Source of the DNA: Azadirachta indica
Lineage: Eukaryota; Streptophyta; Magnoliopsida; Sapindales; Meliaceae
NCBI GenBank assembly: GCA_022749755.1
Contig: CM040447.1
Span: 11,836,087 to 11,900,086 of the forward strand
Length of the DNA: 64,000 bases
Reading direction: 5' to 3'
This document shows positions 40,500 to 51,949 of this stretch, in pieces. A program made the position numbers and the translations under genes. Numbering within the stretch: the first letter of the stretch is position 1; the number at the start of each line of letters is the position of its first letter. A model generated the notes under the pieces. It made no database searches, had not been told where the DNA came from, and worked only from the letters and a program-made list of their open reading frames with translations.

Positions 40500-40600
40500 A
40501 TGCGTTACTTCATGGATGCAAGGGGAGAGATAGAATAGGAGTTTCTCTGCTCTGACATATCGATCTCCTTGGCCATGTCCTCCTTCAGAGAGCTTCCCAT
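40500..40600 (-). pseudogene. Duplicated MRG exon 1 fragment
   Basis: The ATG at 40600 starts MGSSLKEDMAKEIDMSEQRN, clearly related to the MRG start MGSSSKEDMASDADTSSRET. The frame stops after about 30 codons, because the part encoding the chromodomain start has been deleted or scrambled. The upstream leader with a shorter TC tract is also retained. No other MRG exons follow, so this is a gene fragment. Confidence 0.85.
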
Positions 40601-41686
40601 TTCCATCGAAGCAGACGAGGCGAGAAGAATATGATCTTGATCCCTTCTTGCACTAAAGTTTGCTTCAGTGCAGCATTGCACTACAGTGCAGGTCTCTCTC
40701 TTTTTAGCCGTGACTGGCTGACTGGCCGTCCCCTTGGTGTTGTCTTGTTTTTTTCCATAGTTTGAAATTGCTAGGACTAAAACTTTTCAATTGTGCCCCT
40801 TAATTTAAAAAATTTGTATTTATGCCATTACTGTTTTGGATATATTTCCTTTTGCTCCACCAATTCGGTTAATACATTTGGCAAAAATCTCATTCTAGAA
40901 ATCTCATCCTATTTTTGGCTCGATCTTTACTATTGAGATTAAGATACCAAACATTTTAAAATAAATAGATTTAGGCTATCTATATTTGATTGCAAAAATT
41001 ACAGGTAAGTTATACTTTGTGAGAGGCCTTTATATTTCATTGCAAAAATTATAGATGAGTCATCCTTCGTGAAGGCCAACTAAAAAAGAGTTAAGTTGAA
41101 TATTCTTATTTGAGCTCAGAATTATGGTGTGCAGTATTACTGATGAGATCATTCATAAGAGATCATTCATAAAACTATTTTTTATAAACTATTTCTCTTT
41201 TTATTTGTCAATATGATTACAATGATGTCTGATCGAATATTTAAAATAGTAGGTTATATATAAATCAATATTAATTTCTTGTATCTGTTATTGTAAAATA
41301 TTTTTATTTTTATTTTAGTTTAGTAATAAAATCTATGTTTATAAACAAAAAAAAAAAAAAACAAAGTGGTTTCAAATTTATTCCAAAGATTACATATCGA
41401 GTTTTAAAAAAATAGTAGATTATATAACTTTTGTGTAGAGCATAATAGGAGAATAATAATAAATCTTTATCGTACCCGAACAATAATGCACGAAAATATG
41501 TGAAGATATTCTTTAAAGTCTAAACAAAATCAAATCAAGAAATGATTTTAATTCGTTTTTAAATCAAAGTACACTTAATTAATTTATTACAAACTGACAT
41601 CAAGTAATTTTTGTTTTGGATCCTTCATATATCTTTTGTGTTTGTAAGCTTGTTATCAATAATTGGCCGATGTCCAACACTCAAAA

Positions 41687-42211
41687 CTAGAAAGAGCCCT
41701 GTAAACGAGGAGGAGGAGGAGGAGGAGTAGGAGTTTGGTGTCCGACACGTGGACTAGGAGCAGAGTTTTTCACACCTCCACTGAGAGCCTTTTTGTCCTT
41801 GAACTTGTCGGTTATTACAACATTTTTAGTTCTCAAACTAGGAGGAGGAGTTTGATGTAGAACACCAGGACTAGGGGCAGAGTTTTTGACAGCTCCAAAA
41901 GTTTTTACATTCACAAGCTTATTGGTTGTTGCAATGATTTTAACAGTCAAGCTAGGAGGAGGAGTTTTGTGTCCAATACCTGGACTGGGAGCAGACTTTT
42001 TAACTCCTTCAAGAGTTTTCATGTTGGTGAGCGTATTAGTTGTCACAATAGTTTTAGCGGCCAGACCAATCATCACCGAACTGGGAGCAGAATTCTTAAT
42101 TGACATCTTCAAATCATCACCGAACAATCGAGCTTCTATCATTATACCAAATGATAGAATCAACAATATTATAAGCGAGAAGTTGGTGGAAACTTTGAGT
42201 TCTTCGGCCGT
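41687..42211 (-). pseudogene. Peptide precursor copy B: open frame but ACG in place of ATG
   Basis: Aligned with copies A and C, the expected ATG is ACG at 42211-42209. The frame is then open for 174 codons to a TAG at 41687. The leader AEELKVSTNFSLIILLILSF continues GIMIEAR, a plausible signal peptide. Four motifs follow: a degenerate SAPSS, then SAPSPGIGH, SAPSPGVLH and SAPSPRVGH, separated by about 40-residue spacers rich in Lys, Thr and Pro, with a C-terminal proline run. The motif resembles PIP/PIP-like (SGPSPxGxGH) and CEP (SPGxGH) peptides, which are cut out and act outside the cell through LRR receptor kinases. It is either a start-loss pseudogene or a gene using a non-AUG start; no in-frame ATG precedes the leader. 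Confidence 0.75.
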
Positions 42212-42283
42212 TTCAAATTTGGGTGGTGGTTGTTATTATGAAAATTGTTTCTAAATTGATTGAAAATAATTGCATAAGTGAAT

Positions 42284-42291
42284 TATTTATA
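42284..42291 (-). promoter_or_regulatory. TATA box of peptide gene copy B
   Basis: TATAAATA on the minus strand, about 75 bp before the ACG/ATG position. Conserved in copies A and C within a longer shared promoter block. Confidence 0.6.
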
Positions 42292-42915
42292 ATGTTAATG
42301 AGCCTTTTTTTTTTCTTCCTTTGGCATTTATTTTTTAAATGGAACCAAACATTGCAATTCCTTGCATAAAAAATTTTGTGGCAAGCATATCTTGTAAAAC
42401 TTAACATAAGTTGTATTTCCTCTTATTTTCTTAATTATATTTTTGTGCATGATATTTTGGGAATGTCGAAAGCACTTCCAATATTGTGATATATAAGTTA
42501 ACAGAAATAATTAGTAATATGTAAACAAAAGAATCTTAATTAAGAACATTGGAGTAACTAAAATTGGTGTTGACTTATATCAAATTTTATATTTGGCAGT
42601 GAATCCAAATGTAATTGGTAGAATATCAAATCAAGAGCTGGTAAACAATCAAAATCCAAATATATCTCTTTATGCTCTTTCTTTCAATCTGTATTGTTAT
42701 GATTTTCTCTTTCCATCTATGCATCCTTGTCTTATATACAGTAGTGTAAAAAAAATTAATGATATACAGTAGTGTTATGATTATTGCATTTTATTATAAT
42801 TAATGATATAACCTTCGTCGTATATTTTATTGTTTAATAATTACATTGATTATTGTATATGCTTAATGATTTATAGTTTTAACAAACTTTCTTACAACCT
42901 TCGTTAGTTTATATA

Positions 42916-43674
42916 TTAGATTATTATTATTTTATCCTTAAATTTTCATAAAATAATAAAGTAAGGTATACCTTTTTTAATTATAACAATTTAATCCTTA
43001 CAAAGTAGAGTATTTTATTTTTTATAATACACTAAGGACTAAAATGTTAAAGTCAATTTTTTAATTTATTATCTCAATAAAAAAAATTTAAAAAAAAATA
43101 CTATTATTAAAAGAATTCTAACAATGAGTTAGATCAACTCATATGTTAAAATATTTCTAATCTTCTTCTTTTACTTTTTTGACAATAATTTGATATATAT
43201 TATTAAAAAAAAATTAAATGAAACATTTTTAACATTGTATTTCTTATATATAATATATCTATTATTAAAATTACTAAAATTACTTATAAGTTTCATAATT
43301 TTTTTTATAAAAATATGGTGGATATGATATAATTTTTTAAATAGATATATTATATATATAAAAGTAAAATATTAGAAAGTTTCATTTAATTTTTTTCTAT
43401 AACTAAATATTAAATTATTTTTTTTAAGAAAGTAAAAGAAAAGAGTTAGAAATATTTTAGCATATAACTTTGGTCTAACTCATTATTAGAATTTTTTTAA
43501 TAATAATATTTTCTTTTCTAATTTTTTTATTAAAATAAATAAATTAAAAAAAATTAACTTTAGCGTTTTAGTCATTAGTATATTGTGACGATAGGGATTA
43601 AATTGTTATAATTAAATAAAAATCTTATTTTGTTGTTTTGCTAAATTTTATGGATAAAAATAATAATAATCTAG
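42916..43674. mobile_element. Fold-back element 1 (about 760 bp, long inverted arms)
   Basis: The left arm, beginning near TTAGATTATTATTATTTTATCC, is mirrored by the right arm ending GGATAAAAATAATAATAATC. Inner blocks such as GAGTTAGATCAACTCATATG also recur inverted near 43450-43490. Arms of about 280 bp flank a short AT-rich centre. A left-arm-like copy occurs near 59030-59300. No coding sequence; this is a non-autonomous fold-back or MULE-type element. Confidence 0.65.
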
Positions 43675-44004
43675 CAAGTTAAAAGATATTTGTTTATTTC
43701 TTCAAACTTAAGAGAAATTTGTCAACCTCAAAACTTTAAAGGTATATGTCATTTCCCCAGACTTCAGGGGTATTTGTCAATTTTCATGGTATTTATTTTA
43801 TATTACTAATAAAAAATTATGAAAATTAAAATGTTAAATTAAATTTCATAAAAAAAATATAAAAAATAATTTTTAAGTTAAAATGTTATATTTATGTACA
43901 AAGATTAGATTTTTAATTTTTTTAGTTATGGTTTCTTCTTACCTTTAACTAACTAAGATAAATAACTAAAAAAAAAATAAAAACCTAATTTTTGTTTATA
44001 AATA

Positions 44005-44840
44005 GGGGTATTTCCACGCACCTCCCCTACAAGCAGTAAACTCACCAAAATACCCTTAAATCTATTTATTTTAAAATTGCAAAATAATATTAATTTGCTT
44101 AGATTTAGACCTATGACCTTAGTAAAAAAGACTAATATCTTAACCATTACACCCAACACATTTTAATAAAATATTTTTTCTACTCTTTAGTAAATAATCT
44201 TTTTGAAAATACATATATAATAATTTCTTTAATAATTAAAATTATTTTTTATTATAAAAAGTATAATTCAAAAAAAAAATTCTATACAATAACTTGAAGT
44301 TAAAATTATTATCAAATAACAATAATAAAATTATTCTTAAATAACTATTAAAGAAAATAAATTTAAATTTTTATAAAATAAAATTATTTTGAAATTGTTA
44401 TTAACACTAATAATTTTAAAAAACTATTCTTAAATAATTGTTAAATAAAATGAATTGTTTTATTTAAAAAAAATCTAAAAAATGATTATAATTTATATTT
44501 TTTTATAATTTAATGATAATAATAATTTTAAATTCAAGTTAATATATAGAATTTTAATGATTATAAAATTATTTTTGAATTATAAATTTTTATAATAATA
44601 AAATAATTCTAATTATTATAGAAATTATATATATATTTTTTTAAAATGATTATTTATTAAGGATTAGAAAATATTTTATTAAAATGTGTTTGGTACAATG
44701 GTGAAGATATTTTTCTTTTTTTATTAAGGTCATAATTCAAATTTAAACAAAGTAATATTATTTTACAATTTTCAAAAAATTAGATTTCGAGGTATTTTGG
44801 TTAATTTACTGTTTATATGAGAGGTCTGTGTCCTTTTTCA
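44005..44840. mobile_element. Fold-back element 2 with tRNA/SINE-like segments in both arms
   Basis: The two arms (about 44005-44400 and 44440-44840) are reverse complements with divergence. An outer block CACCAAAATACCCTTAAATC matches, inverted, GATTTCGAGGTATTTTGGTT near 44784-44803. Each arm has a TGGTxxAATGGTxAAGATAT...GGTCATA segment resembling polymerase III A and B boxes. No open reading frame of note. Confidence 0.6.
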
Positions 44841-45859
44841 CAAATCTGCTATCAAACTGAGATTTTTACAAATTTTAGAGAAAATATGTGAAAATACCCC
44901 TTAACAAATATGATATTTAATTTTAAAATAAATAATATATCGAATAGGCATATTCATAATACAAATATTTTTAATAGTAAAATATTTTTATTACTATTAT
45001 TAACAATTTATAATTTTAAAATAAATTCATTAATATATATTAAAAAAAAATTAAAAAATTTATTGTAATTTTAATTAAGGGATTAGCAACCCCTTAAGAT
45101 TGCACACATTTTAACATTTTTTATTAGCCATTAGATTAAGGGTACATGAAAAGTGGAGGTTGAATGTAAGAAAACATTAAAAAATATTTCACATTCATTA
45201 ATTAAAGTATTTTATATCTTTTAAATCTCTCTTTTTTCATTTCTTATCTTATAATTTATAAAATCTTTCTCATACCTTTTCTTTTTATTATATATTCTCT
45301 CTCCTTGTTACATTTTCTTATTTTATCGGACAAATGATATATAAATTTTTACTTTATTTTATAAATAATATTTATTTCTTCACTTTAAAAATAATTTTCA
45401 AATACACTGCTTATGTCAACTTTTTTAGTTTCAAAGGTTAAAGTGCTATGTGCATACTAGCAAAAGGTATTAAAGAATAAAGAAGTGGTGAAATGGTACG
45501 TTTTGTGGAACTTTTAAGCCAAAAAAATGAAAGGTGTCATGTCATTCATTGTCCCTATAATGTTCTTCCTTCATCGAACGAAAAGAGAAACCCTAAAACC
45601 TCAATTTGTTTTCTATGATTCGGACATGAAGCCATGTGGGACAAATGCTCTCCTCCACCTTGGGCAATTCAACAGCATGCTAAAACCCTTCTTTACATCC
45701 ATACCATGAGCTCGCAGAAATATTTTGAAAAATCACAATCAACAAATTTAAAAAATCCAAAATTTTCTAAATATATTGACTTCAAATTTTCTTCTTCCTC
45801 CTTTTTAAGCAAATTCCACATGCTTCTTCAAACTTCAATTGGTAGTAATTTTTGAATAA
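44841..45859. other. AT-rich intergenic DNA
   Basis: No gene is recognised. A 60-codon open frame at 45527-45709 is in a locally less AT-rich patch but resembles nothing known to me. Confidence 0.35.
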
Positions 45860-46487
45860 GAGCCCGTTTGCAATTGTTGTTGGAAGAGATAAAAATGATT
45901 TTAAATTATCAAAAGTTATTTTAGGTGTTTAGTAAAATGTTTTTAAAATTATTTTTGACAAAATCATACCATCTTACAGCAAATTTTAAAAAGTAGAAAA
46001 AGAATTACTTTTTAAAATTTGATTTTGAAAAGTGGTTTTATTTGTAAGTATAATACAAATATATCCATTTAAAATTACAAAAACCTAAAATTAACTCTAC
46101 AAATAATTTTTAAATTTCAACTTTAATTGAAAAATAAAATTATTAAAACCAAAACTTTTTCTTTTTGTTATTTTTTTACTTTTATTTTTAGTTATGATAT
46201 ATATATAATTATAAATTATTTTAAGTAAGCATATATTATATTATATTAAACACTTAAAGTAATTTTTATTTATCATTATTTATTGTATATATTTTAATCA
46301 TTTGTATTGTTACAATATTTTTAACAATAAATTTATCAAACAAACAAAACTGTTTTTTAAATTCGCAATAGTTTTAAAAATAAAATTTATCAAATATAAA
46401 CTCATTTTCTTTAAAACTGATTATTTTTACAGCACAATAAGAGTAGATTTTTTCAAAATCCACATCAATCCCAAACTGGCCCTAAAC
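45860..46487. mobile_element. MITE-like element (about 630 bp)
   Basis: The left end GAGCCCGTTTGCAATTGTTG and the reverse complement of the right end, TAGGGCCAGTTTGGGATTGA, are imperfect inverted repeats of the common GGGCCxGTTTGG type. The interior is AT-rich with no transposase. Confidence 0.5.
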
Positions 46488-47469
46488 CCAGTAGTAATTT
46501 TAAAATGTGAAGAAGAGTCCAAAAGAAGGTGAAGTCGGTGATTTAGTATATAATTTTATCCAAATTAATTGTTAGCATTTTAATTTAAATAAATATTTTT
46601 TATTTCCAAAGTCTTTAAAAAATAATAAAATAAAGTAAATTTTTTAAGTTTAACATTTTAATTCTAAATATATTAGAAATAATAGGGACTGAATTATCAA
46701 TAATGAGAAAATTATATTATTTTTTATTATTTTAATTATGTTTCAAGATTAAAATGATAATAATATCTTAACAATTCAAACTAACAGAAGTTAAGGGGTA
46801 TTTTTCAATTTTCTTAAAATTTGGGGTGTATCTTTTTTCTCAAAACTCAAAAAGTATCTAACACTCTTTAAAAATTTAAGAGAATATTTGCTTTTTTCTA
46901 AAAATTAGGAGATATATTATAATACCTAAGTTTAAAAAATTTGAATAATTCTATATCATTATTACTATTATTGTTCTTGCAATATGTCTTTTTTATAAGG
47001 TAATAATATCTAAATTTTAAAATTTTGAATATATATATACAATAAATATATGATTTATTTTAATTACTATTAAATCAATTGGTTGATTAAAACTAATTTT
47101 TATTTCAATATTTTAATAAGAATTTTTTTGAGTATTTCAACTTTTAAATGATAATTAAAATTAAAAAAAAAAACGTTTAAGGAGAGAGATGTAACAATTT
47201 TTGAGCCAAGGAGTAAAAGTTTTAAACTTCAGCCTCTCGATTTAAAATATTTCTATCTAGGCTGTTACGTTCAGGATACATTTCCTTTGATCCACGAATC
47301 CAATTAATACATTTTGCTAAAATCTCATACTTGCAATCATATTTTTTTCGACCCTATCTCTGCTGATAAAATTTAGATACCAATCATTTCAAAATAAATA
47401 GAATTGGACCTCTATAATTCATTTTAAGAATTAAAGAGAAGTTGTCACTATATCTCTATGTAAATTAGA

Positions 47470-48615
47470 TTAAACAACAGCGTACTACGATTAGTGATAA
47501 TTTCAATTTAAATTGCATAAATCATATTAATACGTTTTTATTTAACATGTAATTTACTGTATTTATCACACAGTTTAAATCTGATATTACCTCTTAGTTC
47601 ATATTAGTTCACAATTCATATAAATATTGGGTAGATATTTAAAAACATTAAATATCATGATAAATATTTAATACTATGTATTAAATCATAAATAATATAA
47701 TATTAGAATATGGATGCTTTCAATAAATTAAATTATTACCTTAAAAAATAAATGTAACCACACATAAAATAGAGTTTAAGATTAATCATAAAAAATTCAG
47801 TAATCAAATTAATAATTTTAATTAATACAAATTGTTCAATTCAAAATGAAATTAAAAAGGGAAAGAAAGAAAACTAGATGAGGAGAATTTGAATCTATAA
47901 GTGTTGATGAGAGTCTCCTAATTTTTTAATAAAATCCCCTTCTTCTTGTTGATTTTCTCTTCTTTCTCTCTAACAAAATTCCTCTTTTTTCCCTCTCCAA
48001 AGCTCCTCTCTCTTAAAGTTGTTATGGTGGCTCATAATTAAAAAACATGAAAACTTAGAATATCACTAAATTTGGCCATTCATTTTAATCTGAGAGCCAA
48101 AAATAGGATAAATTGAGTAAAAACAGTATGATCTGGGTCGCATGGCCGGAGAGCATGGCACGGGCACACCATGGGTTGGCGTAGCCGCACCATAGATTCT
48201 GCCTGGGGAGGTAAATGATATATCTAATTTCAATTAGGTTCCTCTACTTTTGATTATTTCATTATAGCTGGGACTCTAATTTGATGTTTCTGCATTTTAA
48301 TCCTCATTGGCTTGCATTTTGATTCCCAGGCACAAAACTTTGTGGTTTCCTCGGATGGCTGGCAAATAGACTTTTATGCTCTATTTTCATGCCTTTCATG
48401 TTAAAACATGTCAATACCTACAAAATAATACTAAAATGCTTAAAATAAAAAATAGATACTCGAAACGAACTAAACATAATGATAAATAATTTAAGCATAA
48501 TCATATAGTAAAAATTAATATATCAATGTTGGACGTGCTCTGATAACTTTCACAATTTTTGGGGATGTGATAAAGATTGTCAAAATTAATTGGGAATAAA
48601 TTGGAGATTACCCTT
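47470..48615. other. Unexplained insertion in copy C with a GC-rich island
   Basis: This stretch is absent from copy A. Most of it is AT-rich, but 48131-48215 is sharply GC-richer, with CATGGCxxG-type short repeats (GCATGGCCGGAGAGCATGGC), and is followed by moderately GC DNA to about 48400. It probably belongs to an unrecognised repeat. No protein match was seen. Confidence 0.4.
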
Positions 48616-49349
48616 AAAAAACACTACAAGTAATCCAGATTCCAGACTCGAAGGCTTATTATATATATTATGTTTGAATTTTTTCTCTTTTTTTGATAAG
48701 GTGGTGTTAAGCTTCATCTCAATTCTTTTGGAGGACGTTTTATATTTGTAGCCAATCTAATGGTATGACAAATTGTAGTCTTTAATTTCTCTTTTATTTA
48801 TATTTTCTTCAAATTTTAATAGACTAACTCCTCATATCAAATTTATTATAAAAATAACAACTTATTGATTTGAATATATTGATTTTATACAACTATCTCA
48901 ATAATTCTCTATAGAAAAATTTGATGGTTTCTATGATGAACATTATATATCTAATTAAAGTTAAAATTAAAAAAAAAAAAGAAAGGAAAGATAATTACTG
49001 GAAGTATTTTTGTATAACTAGAATAAAAGGATAAATTTATGATTGGTTCTTAATAGAATAGAGTGTAATGGAAGAACAGTCTTGATAATAGACAAACAAT
49101 AATATATATAAATATGTTAAGATATCCATCAAAATTCCGATCAACTCAAATCAAGGACGATTATCATTTATTTTTGAGTCAAGTAGCTTACAACTATATT
49201 CTAGTTCAATTTGTTATAAACTGACATCAATCAAAATTTTTTCCTTTTCTGCTTCTAATAGTTTTTGTGTTTGTAAGCTTGTTGGTTGCCGCAACAATAT
49301 TAGCAACTGATCCATGTCCATTAATACACAGACTAGATAGAACCTTGCA

Positions 49350-50230
49350 AATTTGGTGGAGTTTGGCATTCGATACCAAGATTAAGAGCAGGGTTTTTGA
49401 GGAAGGAAGATCATGGTGTCCCGTACTTGGACTGAGAGCAAAGTTTTTGATAGAAGGAGGATCATGGTGTTTGATGGAAGGAGGATCATGGTATCCGATA
49501 CTTGGAATGGGAATAGAGTTTTTGATGGAAGGAAAATTAGGATGTCCAATACCTGCACTAGAAGCAAAATTTTTGATAAAAAGAGGATCATGGTGTCCGA
49601 TACCTGGACTGGGAGCAGAGTTTTTGATACAATGAGGATCATAGTATCCGATAACTGGACCGGAAGTAGAGTTTTTGATGGAAAGAGGATCATGGTGTCC
49701 AGGTATGGAGTTTGATAGAAAGAGGATCATGGTATCCGATACTTGGACTGGAAGCAGAGTTTTTGATGGAAGAAGGATCATGGTGTTCGATACCTGGACT
49801 AGGAGCAGAGTTTTTGATGGGAGAAGGATCATGATATCCTATACCTGGACTAGGAGCAGAATTTTTGATATAAAGAAGATTATGGTGTCTGATAGCTAGA
49901 CTGAAAGCAAAGTTTTTGATAGAAGGAGGATCATGTTGTTTAATGGAAGAAGAATCATGGTGTCCAATACCTGGACTAGGAGCAAAGTTTTAATGGAAGG
50001 AGGATCATGGTATCCGATATCTGGATTAGCAGCAAAGTTTTTTACAAAAGAAAGATCACGGTGTCCAAAACATGGACTGAGAGCAAAGTTTTTAATGGAA
50101 GGAGGATCATGGTGTTCGATACCTGGATTGTAAGTAAGGTTTTCAATGGAAGGAGGGTCATGGTGTCCGATAGCTGGACTGGCAGAAGAGTTTTTGATGA
50201 AAGGAGGATCATGATGTCCGATACTTGAAT
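49350..50230. repeat. 51-bp coding minisatellite array
   Basis: Tandem units of the form GAGGATCATGGTGTCCGATA + CCTGGACTGGGAGCAGAG + TTTTTGATGGAA (plus strand) run almost unbroken. About 18 are countable, three or four of them internally deleted. The array of copy A (22560-22850) has about five related units and copy B none, so expansion happened after or alongside the segmental duplication. Confidence 0.9.
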
Positions 50231-50467
50231 TAAGTTTTTGATGCCTCCAAAATTTTTTGTATTTGTCAGCCAGTTAATTGTTGTGGCAATTTTATTGGTC
50301 AAGCGAAAAGGAGGAGTCTCGTGTCTAATACCTGGATAAAGAGTAGAATTCTTAATAGGCATCCTTAAATCATCATCGTATGGTTGAGCTTCTACCACTA
50401 AACAAAATGATAAAATTAGAAATATTTTAAGCGAGTAGGTGGTTAAAGTTACGAGTTTTTAGATCAT
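49350..50467 (-). pseudogene. Peptide precursor copy C with expanded 51-bp array, broken
   Basis: The ATG at 50467 is followed at codon 3 by TAA (50461-50459). Past it the same frame gives a leader ending SFCLVVEAQPYDDDLRMPIK, equivalent to those of A and B. Downstream a 17-residue unit, consensus IKNSAPSPGIGHHDPPS, is repeated about 18 times over roughly 850 bp. Some units are shortened to 24-37 bp, and single-base deletions move the frame several times. The encoded motif is PIP/CEP-like. With an early stop and several shifts this cannot be translated into one long precursor; single segments still read cleanly, so decay is recent or the array keeps being homogenised. Confidence 0.75.
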
Positions 50468-50541
50468 GTTGAAAACTTGAATAACCATTATTGTTATGGT
50501 AACTATTTTTAAGTTGATAAAAAATAATAACACAAGTGAAT

Positions 50542-50549
50542 TATTTATA
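50542..50549 (-). promoter_or_regulatory. TATA box of peptide gene copy C
   Basis: TATAAATA on the minus strand, about 75 bp before the ATG at 50467. Same position as in copies A and B. Confidence 0.6.
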
Positions 50550-50950
50550 ATGTTAACGAACCTAATGTTTTTTTTTCTTCCTGTTGTCAATTTTGTTTTT
50601 CTTATGGAAGCAAATAATTGCAGTTCCTTGTATAAAAAATTTTATGGCAAACAAATCTTGGCACAACCAAACACTAGTGGTATTTCATCAAAATATTCGA
50701 AACATGTCTTAGAAATTGGTAGTGACATATATCAAATAATGTATTTGGTAGTAAATCCAAATATAATTGGCAAAAAAAAAAAAAATCAAATCAAAAGTTT
50801 GTAAAAAATTCAAATATATCATTTTTTTCTTCATTTTGTAAGTTTAATTTTTCTCCTTCTATATATGTATCTTTGTCTCATATATAATAGTAAGAGTCTA
50901 AAAAAGCATATAATTTTATTAGTGTTAATATTTTACACACTTTATACAAC

Positions 50951-51949
50951 ATATAACGAAATTAATGTTACTAATAGAAATAGATAACATGGACCATGCA
51001 CTAATTAATACTATCATGTTATATTATTTATATCCTGTAATTGGTATAGAGAATTCGTGTCTTTAGCACTACTGTTAATATTTTATACTTGTCAGTCTAA
51101 GAAATCAAATCCTAAAAATTAAAATGTCTTTTACTGAAAAAAAAAAATTCCTTACTTCTATGTTCAATTTCCAAATTTATCCTCTGAAATACTAATGATT
51201 TGATTAAAGTAATTTTATTAAAATATTAATTGATTCATAAATATATTATTTCTAATTAACTTATTTATTAAATATTAACCATAACATACGTGATACTTTA
51301 ACATTTGAGGCATTATTATCCAAACAAAACAGAATCCCAATTCATTCCAATTATCACCTTCTTTTCCTTGGTTTTATTCACCGTTCCTTCTAATGCTAAG
51401 GATTTAACCTTTGAATTTTGATCATTAAAATGGTTGAGATAATACGCCCACTTAAGTGTAAACCTTAATCAATTTGATTAGAATATACATATTATGAACT
51501 GTATAAATATGATATTTAATTTCTATTGATACATATATTTCAGTCTATCATTTTCCATTTAAAAAAAAAAAAAAAAAAACCAAGACAGCCGGTCTCCACC
51601 AACTATAACAAAAATACGAATTTAGCCACCTGGCCTAGTGTAAAATCGATATCCTACTCTACAAGTGTTAAAATTTGACTTCTAAAATTACTATAATTGA
51701 ACCATAATTATCAAATACTTTATTTAAAATTTTAAATGGCATATATATAATGCCTTTTACAACATCATAGTCAATCACTCGTATTTGAGTCCTTTATCTG
51801 AGATACACGTACATAGTTGAGTAATCATATCAGGCGTAATTTTTTTATTCTATTACGATTAACTAATGATAAAAATAGTTAGTATACAATTTTATTCAAT
51901 GAAAATATATCTTTGGTGATATGAAGTCAATAGATACTAAGCATTTGTT
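50951..51949. other. AT-rich intergenic DNA
   Basis: No gene is seen. There is a poly-A run near 51560-51579. Confidence 0.4.

Larger units (their letters stand above)
40495..42800. repeat. Segmental duplication, copy B
   Basis: Begins in the MRG intron 1/exon 1 boundary sequence (AAAGAAATGC), continues through the MRG start codon and leader, then the block near 40880-41060. It ends with a peptide gene and its promoter, all in the same order as copy A. It lacks the hAT insertion and shows an uninterrupted version of that site near 40855-40880. Confidence 0.85.
47190..50950. repeat. Segmental duplication, copy C
   Basis: Matches copy A in order: from the MRG leader side (CTCTCGATTTAAAATATTTC near 47233), through 47300-47450, then 48620-48930, to the peptide array and promoter. 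MRG exon 1 itself is missing. A segment of about 1.1 kb (about 47470-48610) has no counterpart in A and looks inserted. Confidence 0.8.

Noticed and set aside
44100..44165. tRNA-like segment on the minus strand
   Set aside because: It has A/B-box-like words but no foldable cloverleaf, and it recurs in the other arm of the fold-back element.
45527..45855. Short open frames in a locally GC-richer patch
   Set aside because: No recognisable motif, no second exon and no promoter signal; not enough to call a gene.
49267..50228. Several overlapping plus-strand open frames across the 51-bp array (repeats like FDGRRIMVSDTWTGSRV)
   Set aside because: They are antisense translations of the minisatellite. 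The minus-strand frame gives the leader and the conserved peptide motif and has a TATA box in the right place.
49350..50230. CRISPR-like regular repeats
   Set aside because: Units are directly adjacent without unique spacers and encode a peptide motif; the genome is a plant's.
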